A stretch of 64,000 nt of DNA. It comes from Jiangella alkaliphila. Its GTDB lineage: Bacteria > Actinomycetota > Actinomycetes > Jiangellales > Jiangellaceae. Position 1 is the stretch's first letter. Each line of letters starts with the position of its first letter. The stretch is from the NCBI RefSeq assembly GCF_900105925.1, contig NZ_LT629791.1, forward strand, positions 3,507,278-3,571,277, in the 5' to 3' direction. A program made the translations under genes and the position numbers. Shown here piece by piece: positions 50,701 through 58,216 of this stretch. The notes under the pieces were generated by a model, which did not search any database, had not been told where the DNA came from, and was given only the letters and a program-made list of their open reading frames with translations.

Positions 50701-51836
50701 TTCGGGGCCCAGTTGGTCCAGCGGTCCGTGCGCGTGAGCGTGAGCGGCAGGCCGTCGTTGGCGGGGTGCTGGCGGTCGACGATGCTGACCGTCGCCTCCT
50801 GTGCCGGCACCGGCGGCGGCTCGACGATCTCGCCGGCGAAGAACTGCAGCTCGGCCAGCTGGGTGATCCCGTCGCCGGCGTTGCGGGTGATGTCCAGGCG
50901 GTAGTACTCGTAGGCCGTCGTGTTGGTGATCGTGTAGGCCTTGGTCTGGAACCGCTCCGGGAAGTCCTCGTTGGTCCGCCGATCGATGTCGACCCAGGTC
51001 GTCCCGTTGGTCGAGCCCTGCAGGGTCCAGTCCACCGGGTCCCGGCCCGCCTCGTCGTTCGCCGACGACAGCGCATACTGGTTCACGACGGCCGGCGCGG
51101 TCAGCCGGACGGTGATCTGCGCGGTCCGCACGAACCCGAGCCACTTGGTGTTGCCGTTGCCGTCGACCAGCTTCGGCGCGTCCTCGTTCGGCGGGTTGTT
51201 CGCGGTGGCGCTGACGGAGGCGACGTCCAGTGAGTCCGGCAGCGCGCCGACCGGCCGGGTGCCGATCAGGCCGGTGAACCACTGCGAGCGCTCCTGCGCC
51301 CGCGAGGCGTCACCGATGCCGAGGAAGCCGCCGCCGTCCTCGATGTAGGCCTCGAGCGCGTCCTCCTGCGACGGCGAGAGCTCGGTGCCGATCGCGGACA
51401 GGAAGACGACGCCCCGGTACGCGGCCAGGTTCGCAGCGGTGAAGCTGGCCGGGTCGGTCGACACGTCGACGCCGATGCTGCTGGCGGCGCCCAGTTCCTG
51501 GATGGCCGCGACGGCCGCCGCGACCGGGTCGTCCTGCTCAGCGGCCGCGCCGTGGAAGACCAGCACGTTGACGGCGCCGTCGGCGTTGTTCGCCTTCGAG
51601 GCCGTCAGTGCCTGGCGTGCGGCCGGGCTCGCGCTGTCGGCGGCGTCGGGGGACTTCGCGGCCGGCGCGCTGGAGGCGCTGGCCGACGGCTCGGGCGGCT
51701 CGGGCTGCCCCTGCGCGGGCAGCGCGCTCACACTGAGCGCCAGGACCGCCGTACTCGCCAGGACGACCGTCCGGCGCCACCGTGCGGATCGCGCCGGCGG
51801 TACTCCTTCCGGACGGACGAGGCTGGTGCGTCTCAT
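47751..51836 (-). CDS. Secreted ThuA / discoidin / PQQ-type sugar dehydrogenase / PKD / DUF1080 fusion
   Basis: 1361 aa; start supported by GAAGGAG before the ATG. Order: signal peptide and linker (1-86); ThuA domain first half (about 88-200); F5/8C discoidin domain (about 205-337) inserted in it; ThuA second half (about 345-450, FHPISWCRDYDGGRSFYTGMG); glucose/sorbosone dehydrogenase beta-propeller (about 455-1000); PKD domain (YAWDFGDGATSDEANPRHTYASVGTYTATL); the module CTINDLIDDESSWPNHGQFV shared with the neighbouring gene; and a C-terminal 3-keto-disaccharide hydrolase (DUF1080) domain (last 200 residues). It should oxidise and process sugars or glycosides outside the cell. It lies between the laccase and cupredoxin genes, same strand. 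Confidence 0.92.
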   Translation of the reverse strand: MRRTSLVRPEGVPPARSARWRRTVVLASTAVLALSVSALPAQGQPEPPEPSASASSAPAAKSPDAADSASPAARQALTASKANNADGAVNVLVFHGAAAEQDDPVAAAVAAIQELGAASSIGVDVSTDPASFTAANLAAYRGVVFLSAIGTELSPSQEDALEAYIEDGGGFLGIGDASRAQERSQWFTGLIGTRPVGALPDSLDVASVSATANNPPNEDAPKLVDGNGNTKWLGFVRTAQITVRLTAPAVVNQYALSSANDEAGRDPVDWTLQGSTNGTTWVDIDRRTNEDFPERFQTKAYTITNTTAYEYYRLDITRNAGDGITQLAELQFFAGEIVEPPPVPAQEATVSIVDRQHPANDGLPLTLTRTDRWTNWAPNPVGTVHTVAQVQEHTYAPGDGANGAFHPISWCRDYDGGRSFYTGMGGTAGSYDEAEFLSHLTGALQWTTGLVRGDCQATIGANYDVERLSAVNQPGQLDQNGEPHGLDVAADGTVFYIGKASCPTGPIVDWANPNVGLGCGTIHQWDPDSGDVKLLTTLDVFGNRGAGGELTKAEDGLVGIALDPSFADNGWIYVYWMPHDSIDRERRTGERTVSRLTYDFENESIDQDTRVDLLSWEIQIHSCCHAGGGMDFDSEGNLYIGVGDSNSSGGSSGYSGNNWTQEFAGISFQDARRTSGNTNDLNGKILRIHPEPDGTYTIPDDNLFTGQEEGGGKTRPEIYVMGVRNISTLYVDPVTDYLHAAWVGPDAGNPSAELGPAKYETATIITSAGNQGWPYCMGNRQPYRDRSNTDASVLTGWYDCKGNLLNTSPRNTGLVDIPDARDNMIWYSPGGGGPVFPDRGDGIPTYTNATATYTWPYMRSGGCQAIMTGPTYRAALTDPDSDIAWPDYWEGKWIIGDNCGSSSRVAVTVDPEGIESQSPPLFAENLTPIIPHGGANDQLQGWMMTSRFGPDGALYMSDYSTGFFSLTPNQKLIRVVYNGGPATPVAAGSATAVQNKPLTIAFTSGGSGGLSYAWDFGDGATSDEANPRHTYASVGTYTATLTVTYADGETMTTEVEVTVGCAVPDDRGTVFLRDTDTGVTNDVVGEGCTINDLIDDESSWPNHGQFVRHVTDTANGLSADGVITAREKSTLTRLAAQSDIGTSGDTGWDAIFDGTAESLEGWAMAPSGFFELQSDGTIISRGGLGMLWYAEREFADYSVRLQFRDVSAGTTRANSGVFIRFPNPNQPLAERPECGRTGAAVNSPAWVAIYCGQEIQIYDGTTGEPQKTGSVYNFDPIALPGSGATPKGEWNDYEIVVEGQHYTIIRNGVVINEFDNVPGIQSSRAGDPPTDLRQFLSGYIGLQNHGNNDLIEFRNIRVREL

Positions 51837-51913
51837 CGTTGCTCCTTCGATCGATGTGCGCTCGTGCCTGTGCGTTCTCGGCCCTGATGGGTGTCAGTGG
51901 TCCGCGGGCGCGC

Positions 51914-52963
51914 TCAGCCCGCGTGGCCCGAATGGTCGCCAAGTCCTCCGTGGTGTGCGTGGTAGCGGTCGATCGCCTCCTGTGCGTGGTCGGGGATGCT
52001 GCCGTCCTCGTTGCGGACCAGGAAGATGCCGGCCATGCCGCCATCGGAGTGGAACTGCACGTGGCAGTGGTACATCCACGCGCCCGCGCCGACGCCCTCG
52101 CCGGCGATCACCTGGAACCCGAACGAGCTGCCCGGGTTGAGGTCCTTGTTGTCGACGGCCTGGGTGAGGTCGTTGGGCCCGTCGAGGTAGCCGGTGCGGG
52201 TGTCGGCCCACCGGTGCGCGTGCAGGTGGAAGGTGTGCTCCATGCTCCCGTGGCCGATGCACAGCCACTCGACCCGCTCGCCCAGGTTCGAGTCGAACAT
52301 CGGCGCCTCGGGCGCCATCTTGTTGTTGATCGTCATGTCGTTGAACACGACGACGAACGTCTTGTCCGGCAGCAGGTCGCCCTTGCGGCGGACGATGAGA
52401 CCGCCGTAGAGGCCCTTCTGGAGGCCCTGGGTGCCGTGGTCGCCGCCCAGCGCGTGGTCGTGGTAGTGCCAGTAGCCCGCGGTCCCCGGCAGCCACACAC
52501 GGCCGCCGCCCGTCGACCGCTCGCGGGAACGCCACACGTAGGTGCGGGTCTCGCCGGGCTCGTTGAAGGAGTCGTTGAACGGCGCGCCGTCGGAGAAGAC
52601 GTCGTAGTCGACACCGTGCGGGTGGATCGACAGCCGCTGGTTCGTCGTGTTGACCAGCTCGATCTCCAGCGTGTCGCCCTCGACGATCTCCAGCAGCGGG
52701 CCGGGGATGGTCGCCTCGCCGGGCGCCAGGCCGTAGCCGAACAGGCCGCCGGGCAGCGCCTCGGCGTAGATCGTCACGCGGCGGGTGGTGCCGGTCGCCT
52801 GCGCCGTCCGCATCCCTGGCACGGCGGCGGATCTGGGGCTCGCGGTCGCCGCGCTCGTGGTCGCGGCGACGGCGGGGAAGGCCGCACTCGCGACCGCGCC
52901 GGCCAGCACCGACCGGCGGGTGAGGTGCCCTAGCCAGCCGCGTCGGACGGGGTTGTCAGCCAT
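51914..52963 (-). CDS. Two-domain laccase (small multicopper oxidase), Tat-exported
   Basis: 349 aa from MADNPVRRGW, with GGAG about 7 bases upstream. Tat-like signal (LTRRSVLAGAVASAAF). All four copper motifs are intact: H114-P-H116, H166-Y-H168 with H170, H243...H246-L-H248 and H299-C300-H301...H305 with M310 as axial ligand. Two cupredoxin domains and the length fit the small trimeric laccases of Streptomyces (SLAC). It oxidises phenols with O2. It heads a same-strand series with the ThuA/PQQ protein (77-base gap), whose electrons or peroxide it could use. Confidence 0.95.
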   Translation of the reverse strand: MADNPVRRGWLGHLTRRSVLAGAVASAAFPAVAATTSAATASPRSAAVPGMRTAQATGTTRRVTIYAEALPGGLFGYGLAPGEATIPGPLLEIVEGDTLEIELVNTTNQRLSIHPHGVDYDVFSDGAPFNDSFNEPGETRTYVWRSRERSTGGGRVWLPGTAGYWHYHDHALGGDHGTQGLQKGLYGGLIVRRKGDLLPDKTFVVVFNDMTINNKMAPEAPMFDSNLGERVEWLCIGHGSMEHTFHLHAHRWADTRTGYLDGPNDLTQAVDNKDLNPGSSFGFQVIAGEGVGAGAWMYHCHVQFHSDGGMAGIFLVRNEDGSIPDHAQEAIDRYHAHHGGLGDHSGHAG

Positions 52964-53795
52964 GGGGTCTCCATTCCGTGAGTCCCGGGGCGCCTGCACC
53001 GGAGACCGGGGATCGGGTCGAGACCGCCGGGCAGCACGAACCCCCGACGGCCGCTGATCGACACCGACCCGTACATGGGATCGCACAGTAAAGGGGCTTT
53101 TGCATGCACGTCAACGGAAAGTTTCACGTTCGTCGACAAATGATCCGTCAAGTAACGCTTCGCAGCGACTGCGTTCCAGATCCGATGCGACCGAAAAGGC
53201 GCTGGTGTCGCCTGTGTCTGGGTGCGGTGCGGACGGTTTCCCGCACGCGCGCGGGTGGGCCGCCATCCCGGCGACGACTTAGGTCGAGCGACGGGGGACT
53301 TTTGCAAGTTACCGTGAGGTAACGGTTGTGTCAGCAGCGCCCCGCTCGGTACCGTCCGAGTCGTCAGTGGTGTGGGTCGCCGCAGGGGCAGAGCCGAGGT
53401 CTGTCCGGCGGCGTGAGGACCGGCGCGCAGCGGGCAGAGACTTGTCTGTGGCGCGACACCCATGGACGAGCGCACCCGGCGGTCCCGCACGACCGCCGGC
53501 CCAGGTCGTTCGTCCGAGGTGAGGTGTCGCATGCACCGGAGCACGTTCTCGTCGACGTCGCCCGGCCCTGTTCCGGCCACCCGCCCGCCACCGTGCCGGC
53601 CGCCGCCGGATCGCTCCTCGCGGGCCGGTCCGTCGCGGGTGTGACGGCGGCATCGTCGCCGGTAGGCGCCTTGATCCGCGCCGTCCGCGGATCGCGTCGC
53701 CGGCCGTACCGCAGTCGGCCGGCGCAGCGACGCCACGGGCACCCGGCGCGGTGACGATTCCGCGGCCACGACCCGCATGAGCGGGATGACTCGCG
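52964..53795. other. 832-bp region upstream of the laccase with no convincing gene
   Basis: 53087-53170 is locally AT-rich and probably holds the laccase promoter. A palindrome lies at 53308-53323. Open frames on both strands are Arg/Pro/Ser-rich, lack ribosome sites or recognisable domains, and look like non-coding sequence. A possible 38-codon frame at 53531-53644 (+) has a GAGGTGTCGC before its ATG but no other support. Confidence 0.6.
53308..53323. promoter_or_regulatory. Perfect inverted repeat GTTACC-GTGA-GGTAAC
   Basis: 6-4-6 bp palindrome in the non-coding region, 345 bases upstream of the laccase start. It resembles operators of MarR or GntR type, but no regulator gene is adjacent. 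Confidence 0.45.
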
Positions 53796-53939
53796 TCAGC
53801 GGGCGCTGGCCATGGCGAGCAGCGCCAGTACCGCGACCAGGCCGACGGACAGCCGCAAGCTCAGGTTGGGCTGCGCCGATCCGAGCAGCCAGCGGCGTAG
53901 TCGAGCACGTGGCCGCAGTCCGGTGATCGTGGGAGTCAC
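53796..53939 (-). CDS. Small single-pass membrane peptide (47 aa)
   Basis: GTG at 53939 with GGAGG 7 bases upstream. The peptide begins MTPTITGLRPRARLRRWLLG and ends with a hydrophobic helix (SVGLVAVLALLAMASA). Basic residues before the helix fit an N-in topology. A longer frame from 54119 has a Pro/Arg-rich leader of low credibility. No family recognised; support is the ribosome site and membrane helix only. Confidence 0.45.
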   Translation of the reverse strand: MTPTITGLRPRARLRRWLLGSAQPNLSLRLSVGLVAVLALLAMASAR

Positions 53940-54266
53940 GGCACCCCTCCAGTCCGCGACCGGCACAGCGCCGTCGTCGAGCCGACGACGCCTCGGTGCC
54001 GGGCGCATTCCACCCAGGCCGGGATTTCCTATGCGGCGCCGACGCGGAATGCCGGTCGCCCAGCGGCCGGCGGTACAAGCGGCCGGAAAGGAGCCGCCGG
54101 GATCGGGGGCCGTGCTCATGAATTGGGGCTGACGCCCTCAGGATGACTCACCGTGAAACGGCCGTCAATACCCATTTTCGCCCGGTGACCAGGCCGGTCA
54201 CCAGGCGCCGCCGGCGCGGGCCGGCCCGGCGGCGCCCGATGCGCTCACCCGCCACTGGGGCCGGCG
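53940..54266. other. Non-coding stretch with three successive inverted repeats
   Basis: GGTGACC-AGGCC-GGTCACC (54184-54202), GGCGCCGCCGG...CCGGCGGCGCC (54204-54214 with 54226-54236) and CGCCACTGGGGC...GCCCCAGTGGCG (54250-54261 with 54279-54290). All are perfect. The third overlaps the last codons and stop of the minus-strand nucleotidyltransferase gene and probably terminates it; the others may add to termination. No gene is seen in the stretch. Confidence 0.65.
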
Positions 54267-55070
54267 TCAGGCGGCCCAGCCCCAGTGGCGGCGCTGGGCG
54301 TCGACGGCCCAGGAGGAGATGCGGTCGCGGTCGGCCTCGGGCGGCAGCGGCGAGCGGCCGTCGTCGAGCGCCGTCCGCACCTCCGCCTCGACCGCGGTGA
54401 TCTCGGCCGACACCTCGTCGCGGCAGGCCTCGCCGCGCTTGACCGCGAGCACCCGAGCCTGCTCGTCCGGGCGCAGCGGCAGGCTGAGCCGTCCGTCCAG
54501 CGCGATCTCGCGGCCCTGGTAGGCCAGCCGCAGCGCGTGGCTGCCGTACTTGACGTCCCAGCCGTACCGCTCGACCAGCTCGGGGCGGTTCGGCACCCGG
54601 CCCCGGCGGCCGCCGCCGAGCATGCGCTCGTGCTGGGCCGTCATGTAGCCGAGGAACCGCTCGACCGACTGTCGCGACAGGAAAGCGCCGGCCAGGGCCC
54701 GCAACTCCTCGCCGAGCGGGGTGCGTACCACCAGGTCCGCCTCGGGCGCGTACAGCGGCAGCAGCACCGTCGGGTTCCCCTTCAACGCGAGCTTGAGGTA
54801 CTTGCGCAGCGAGTAGAGGACGAGGTCGGTGTCGCCGTGGCCGGACCGCACGCCTTCGGGCTGGGTGCGCCAGATGTAATGCGGCTGACGGGGGAGCAGG
54901 CCGACGACGCGCTCGGGCGGCTCGATGTAGACGCCCAGCTCGTCGTGGTCGTCGGTGCCGGCGATCGCGATGCCGTGCACGCCGGAGCCGACCACCGAGC
55001 GCAGGATCTCGTTGGGCAGCGCGATGCCGGGGTCGCCGTACTCGACGTTGGGTCGCTGGATCGCCTCCAT
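54267..55070 (-). CDS. Predicted nucleotidyltransferase (YcgL/COG3541-like)
   Basis: 267 aa, MEAIQRPNVEYGDPGIALPNE. GVHGIAIAGTDDHDELGVYIEPP has the GS/G...D.D pattern of the minimal nucleotidyltransferase fold, followed by helical regions with YSLRKYLKLALKGNPTVL. Related proteins occur in phages and bacterial genomes; substrate unknown. No antitoxin partner (HEPN or MNT) lies next to it. Its end forms part of a hairpin. Confidence 0.78.
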   Translation of the reverse strand: MEAIQRPNVEYGDPGIALPNEILRSVVGSGVHGIAIAGTDDHDELGVYIEPPERVVGLLPRQPHYIWRTQPEGVRSGHGDTDLVLYSLRKYLKLALKGNPTVLLPLYAPEADLVVRTPLGEELRALAGAFLSRQSVERFLGYMTAQHERMLGGGRRGRVPNRPELVERYGWDVKYGSHALRLAYQGREIALDGRLSLPLRPDEQARVLAVKRGEACRDEVSAEITAVEAEVRTALDDGRSPLPPEADRDRISSWAVDAQRRHWGWAA

Positions 55071-55111
55071 GCCGCCATGGTCTCGTCCGCGGCCGTTCCG
55101 CGGCGAGCGAA

Positions 55112-55600
55112 TTACCGGCCGGTTCGGCCGTCGATCAGCTCGCGCAGGATGTCCAGGTGCCCGGCGTGCCGGCCGGTCTCCTCGATCAGGTGGACGAGCG
55201 CCCACCGCATCGACGGCGCCGGCCTGCCGCGGCGGCCCGCGTGCGCAGGCCGCTCGAGGTCGTCGCAGGCGGCGATGACCTCGTCGGTGGCGGCGATGGC
55301 CTCGCGGTAGCCATGCACGACGCCGTCCGTGGTCTCGTCCGGGCCGGCGTGGAAGGTGGCCGGCCAGCTGGGCACGTCCTGCCCGAGGAGGACGAAGCGC
55401 TCGACGTGGGTCAGGTGCTTGACCAGCCCGAGCAGGTTCGTGCCGGACGCGACGCCGGGCGTGCGCACGTCCGGTTCGGGCACGCCGGCCACCTTCGCGA
55501 GGACGCTCTCGCGCAGGTAGTCGAGGAACCCGGTGAGGACGTCCTTCTCGCTCGAGCCGGTGCGGGGTGGGGGCTGGTCGCGGCGGCGCTTCGTCGGCAT
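55112..55600 (-). CDS. DinB/YfiT-family putative metal-dependent thiol transferase (first)
   Basis: 162 aa. GTNLLGLVKHLTHVERF and LIEETGRHAGHLDILRELIDG hold the three His residues of the DinB metal site. Actinobacterial members include mycothiol-dependent S-transferases and isomerases. A basic N-terminal tail (MPTKRRRDQPPP) is present. It has a paralogue 3.5 kb away (59077-59652) with the same two motifs. Confidence 0.9.
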   Translation of the reverse strand: MPTKRRRDQPPPRTGSSEKDVLTGFLDYLRESVLAKVAGVPEPDVRTPGVASGTNLLGLVKHLTHVERFVLLGQDVPSWPATFHAGPDETTDGVVHGYREAIAATDEVIAACDDLERPAHAGRRGRPAPSMRWALVHLIEETGRHAGHLDILRELIDGRTGR

Positions 55601-55658
55601 GGCCCCAGTGTCCGGTCCGCCCGGCCGGCGCCGCCCCTCGTCGTGCAGATCTGCAAAC

Positions 55659-56234
55659 TCAGGTCTCGTGCAGGTGGACACGCTCGCCCTGGGAGCCGAA
55701 GATCGCGATGACCTCCGCCGGCCGGTCGTCGGCCGGGTTGCCGATCCAGTGCGGCGTCCGGGTGTCGAACTCGGCCGCCTCGCCCGTGCCGATGACGTGC
55801 TGCTCGCCGCCCAGGACCAGCTGGACGGCGCCCGTCAGCACGTAGAACCACTCGTGCCCGTCGTGTGTGCGCAACTCCGGCGGCGGGAGCGTCGCCGCCG
55901 GCGGGTAGACCACTTTGTACGCCTGGACGCCGCCTGCCAGCCTGGTCAGCGGCACGAAGGTCAGGCCGAAGCGGCGCACCGGGTGCAGGTGCACGCGCGG
56001 ATCGCCCACGCGCGGGGCGTCGACCAGCTCGCCGATCGGCACGCCGTACGCACGCGAGAGCGGCAGCAGCTGGCCCAGCGTCGGCTGCACGCGGCCGGTC
56101 TCCAGGCGCGACAGTGTGCTCGGCGTGATCCCGGTCCGCTCCGACAGCTCCGCCAGCGTCAGACCGGCCCGGCGCCTGAGCCGGCGCAGCCGCGCGCCCA
56201 CGGCGCGGAGCACAGCGTCGTCCTCGTCACCCAT
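55659..56234 (-). CDS. XRE-family regulator with C-terminal cupin
   Basis: 191 aa. HTH at about 12-65 (LTLAELSERTGITPSTLSRLETG), cupin_2 at about 105-185 (THDGHEWFYVLTGAVQLVLGG). A metabolite-sensing repressor type. Neighbours on the same strand are an AhpD-like gene upstream (20-base gap) and a DinB gene downstream; regulation of these or itself is possible. Confidence 0.9.
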   Translation of the reverse strand: MGDEDDAVLRAVGARLRRLRRRAGLTLAELSERTGITPSTLSRLETGRVQPTLGQLLPLSRAYGVPIGELVDAPRVGDPRVHLHPVRRFGLTFVPLTRLAGGVQAYKVVYPPAATLPPPELRTHDGHEWFYVLTGAVQLVLGGEQHVIGTGEAAEFDTRTPHWIGNPADDRPAEVIAIFGSQGERVHLHET

Positions 56235-56253
56235 ACGTGCAAGATACGCGGTG

Positions 56254-56703
56254 TCAGGCGAAGGACTCCGGGACCATGCGGACGGCCACGCTGACCCGGT
56301 TCCAGGCGTTGATCGTCGTGATCACCATGATCAGCTGGGCCAGTTGCGCGTCGTCGTAGTGGGCGCGGGCCTGTTCCCAGACCTCGTCCGGCACCCGCGG
56401 CGCGCCCTCGCTGAGCCGCGTCATCGACTCCGCCAGCGCGAACGCCGCCCGCTCGGCCGGGCTGAAGAACGGGCCCTCGTCCCAGGCGGCGACGGCGTAG
56501 ACGCGGGCCGGGGTCTCGCCGCCCTTGACGAGGTCGTGGCTGTGCGAGTCGACGCAGTAGGCGCAGCCGTTGACCTGGCTGACCCGCAGTTTCACCAGGT
56601 CGAGCAGGCCGGCGGGGAGGTCGCCCTCGTGGGCGCGGCTGTCCAGTGCGGTCAGTGCCCTGTACGCCGCGGGGGCGAGGGCGGCGATGTCCATGCGTGT
56701 CAT
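56254..56703 (-). CDS. Carboxymuconolactone decarboxylase/AhpD-like protein
   Basis: 149 aa from MTRMDIAALAP. KLRVSQVNGCAYCVDSHSHDLVKGGE carries the CxxC...H motif of the AhpD/YnjB peroxidase-like clade, which reduces alkyl hydroperoxides. The C-terminal ITTINAWNRVSVAVRMVPE is also typical. It is transcribed divergently from the MocR regulator, a very common pair, so it is probably the regulator's target. Confidence 0.92.
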   Translation of the reverse strand: MTRMDIAALAPAAYRALTALDSRAHEGDLPAGLLDLVKLRVSQVNGCAYCVDSHSHDLVKGGETPARVYAVAAWDEGPFFSPAERAAFALAESMTRLSEGAPRVPDEVWEQARAHYDDAQLAQLIMVITTINAWNRVSVAVRMVPESFA

Positions 56704-56725
56704 GTCTCCCACGCTAGGCGGCCCC

Positions 56726-56772
56726 ATTGGTCTCGTTGAAGTGACAATCCGTATCTGGTTGATTGGTCCAAT
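56726..56772 (+). promoter_or_regulatory. ATTGGT direct repeats in the MocR/AhpD divergent promoter
   Basis: ATTGGT at 56726-56731 and 56762-56767, 36 bases apart; the second belongs to a perfect palindrome ATTGG-T-CCAAT (56762-56772) that overlaps the MocR start codon. MocR-type regulators are known to bind direct repeats in such regions. Confidence 0.5.
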
Positions 56773-58216
56773 GGAGTTCCACGTCAGCCTCGACGGCCGG
56801 GGCGACCTCGTCGCGCGCATCTACCGGTCCCTGCGCGACGGCGTCCGCGACGGCCGGCTGCGCCCCGGCGACCGGCTGCCGCCGACCCGCGAGCTGGCCC
56901 GGACGCTGGACGTGTCACGCGGCACGGTGGCGACGGCGTACGAGCGGCTGACCGCCGAGGGCTTCCTCGTCGGCCGGGTCGGCGCGGGGACGTATGTCGC
57001 CTCGGGCGCGACGGCGATGGGCGCGCCGCCGGTCCGCGTCACCGCGGGCGGGTTGCGGCCGCGGCGGGAATGGGCGGACGTGCCGGCGGTCTGGCCGGCG
57101 GGCGCGCCGGTGCGGTACGACTTCAAGATCGGGACGCCCGATGCCCGGCTGTTCCCCTACGACACCTGGCGGCGGCTGGTCGCGGCCGAGTGGCGGCGCG
57201 GCCGCGAGCCGTCGGGCTACGCCGACCCGGCCGGGCACCCGGACCTGCGCGCCGCCGTCGCGCGCTACGTCGGATACGCCCGGTCCGTGCTGGCCGGCGC
57301 CGACGACGTCGTCGTGACCGGAGGCGCCCAGCAGGCCCTCGACCTCGTCGCACGGGTGCTGCTCGCGCCGGGCGACGTCGTCGCCGTCGAGGAGCCCGGG
57401 TACCCGCCGGCGCGGGCGGCGTTCGCGGCGCACGGTGCGCGGGTCGTGGGCGTGCCGGTCGACGGCGACGGTCTGGTGATTTCGCGGCTGCCTGCGACGG
57501 CGCGGCTGGTGTACGTCACGCCGTCGCACCAGTTCCCGCTCGGAGTCGCGATGTCGCTGCGGCGCCGGCTCGAGCTGCTGGCCTGGGCCGACGCGCACGA
57601 CGCCGCCGTCGTCGAGGACGACTACGACAGCGAGTACCGATTCGCCGACCGCCCGCTGGAGCCACTGCACGGGCTCGACGCCGGCGGGCGGGTCGTGTAC
57701 GTGGGGACGTTCTCGAAGACACTGCTGCCCGGGCTGCGGCTCGGCTTCGCCGTCGTGCCGCCGTCGCTGCGCGGGGCCGTCCGGGAGGCCCGGCGGGTCG
57801 CCGACGGTCACGGGCCGGTGGCGACGGAGGCCGCGCTGGCCCGGTTCATGGACGAGGGCCTGCTCGCGCGGCACATCCGGCGGACGGCGAAGGTGTACGC
57901 GCAGCGGCGGTCGCTGCTGCTGGCCGGGCTGGCCGGGCCGGCCGGTGTGCTGGCGCCGTACCTCGAAGCGGTGCCGTCTGCGGCCGGGCTGCACGTGTGC
58001 GCGCTGGCCCGTCCAGGCGTCGACGTCGTGGCCGTGGTCGAGCGGGCGCGGGCCGCCGGTGTGCGCGTCGCGGCCCTCGGCCAGTACCGGGCCGAGGCGG
58101 GCGGGCAGGGCGGGCCGGACGGGCTGGTGCTCGGGTACGGCGCGATCGACGCCGCCGACGTGCCGGCCGGACTGCACCGGCTCGCGGCGGTGTTCCGAGC
58201 GGTCACGCCGGGCTGA
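56771..58216 (+). CDS. MocR/PdxR-type transcriptional regulator
   Basis: 481 aa from MEFHVSLDGRGDLV. GntR-type winged helix (about 8-78, LPPTRELARTLDVSRGTVATAYERL) fused to a fold-type I aminotransferase domain (about 110-475). VVEDDYDSEYRF and the PLP-lysine motif YVGTFSKTLLPGLRLGF are intact. Such regulators sense PLP or an amino-acid-derived aldimine. It is divergent from an AhpD-like gene and overlaps the convergent ComB gene by 14 bases. Confidence 0.93.
   Translation: MEFHVSLDGRGDLVARIYRSLRDGVRDGRLRPGDRLPPTRELARTLDVSRGTVATAYERLTAEGFLVGRVGAGTYVASGATAMGAPPVRVTAGGLRPRREWADVPAVWPAGAPVRYDFKIGTPDARLFPYDTWRRLVAAEWRRGREPSGYADPAGHPDLRAAVARYVGYARSVLAGADDVVVTGGAQQALDLVARVLLAPGDVVAVEEPGYPPARAAFAAHGARVVGVPVDGDGLVISRLPATARLVYVTPSHQFPLGVAMSLRRRLELLAWADAHDAAVVEDDYDSEYRFADRPLEPLHGLDAGGRVVYVGTFSKTLLPGLRLGFAVVPPSLRGAVREARRVADGHGPVATEAALARFMDEGLLARHIRRTAKVYAQRRSLLLAGLAGPAGVLAPYLEAVPSAAGLHVCALARPGVDVVAVVERARAAGVRVAALGQYRAEAGGQGGPDGLVLGYGAIDAADVPAGLHRLAAVFRAVTPG

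Noticed and set aside
44519-51233. Two giant open frames (over 1000 codons each) opposite the cupredoxin and ThuA proteins
   Set aside because: Composition is Arg/Gly/Val/Asp-rich and follows the repeats of the real strand; no signal peptide or motif. They are high-GC antisense artefacts.
53087-53795. Several open frames upstream of the laccase
   Set aside because: Arg/Pro/Ser-rich on both strands, no ribosome site with a plausible start, no domain; treated as non-coding.
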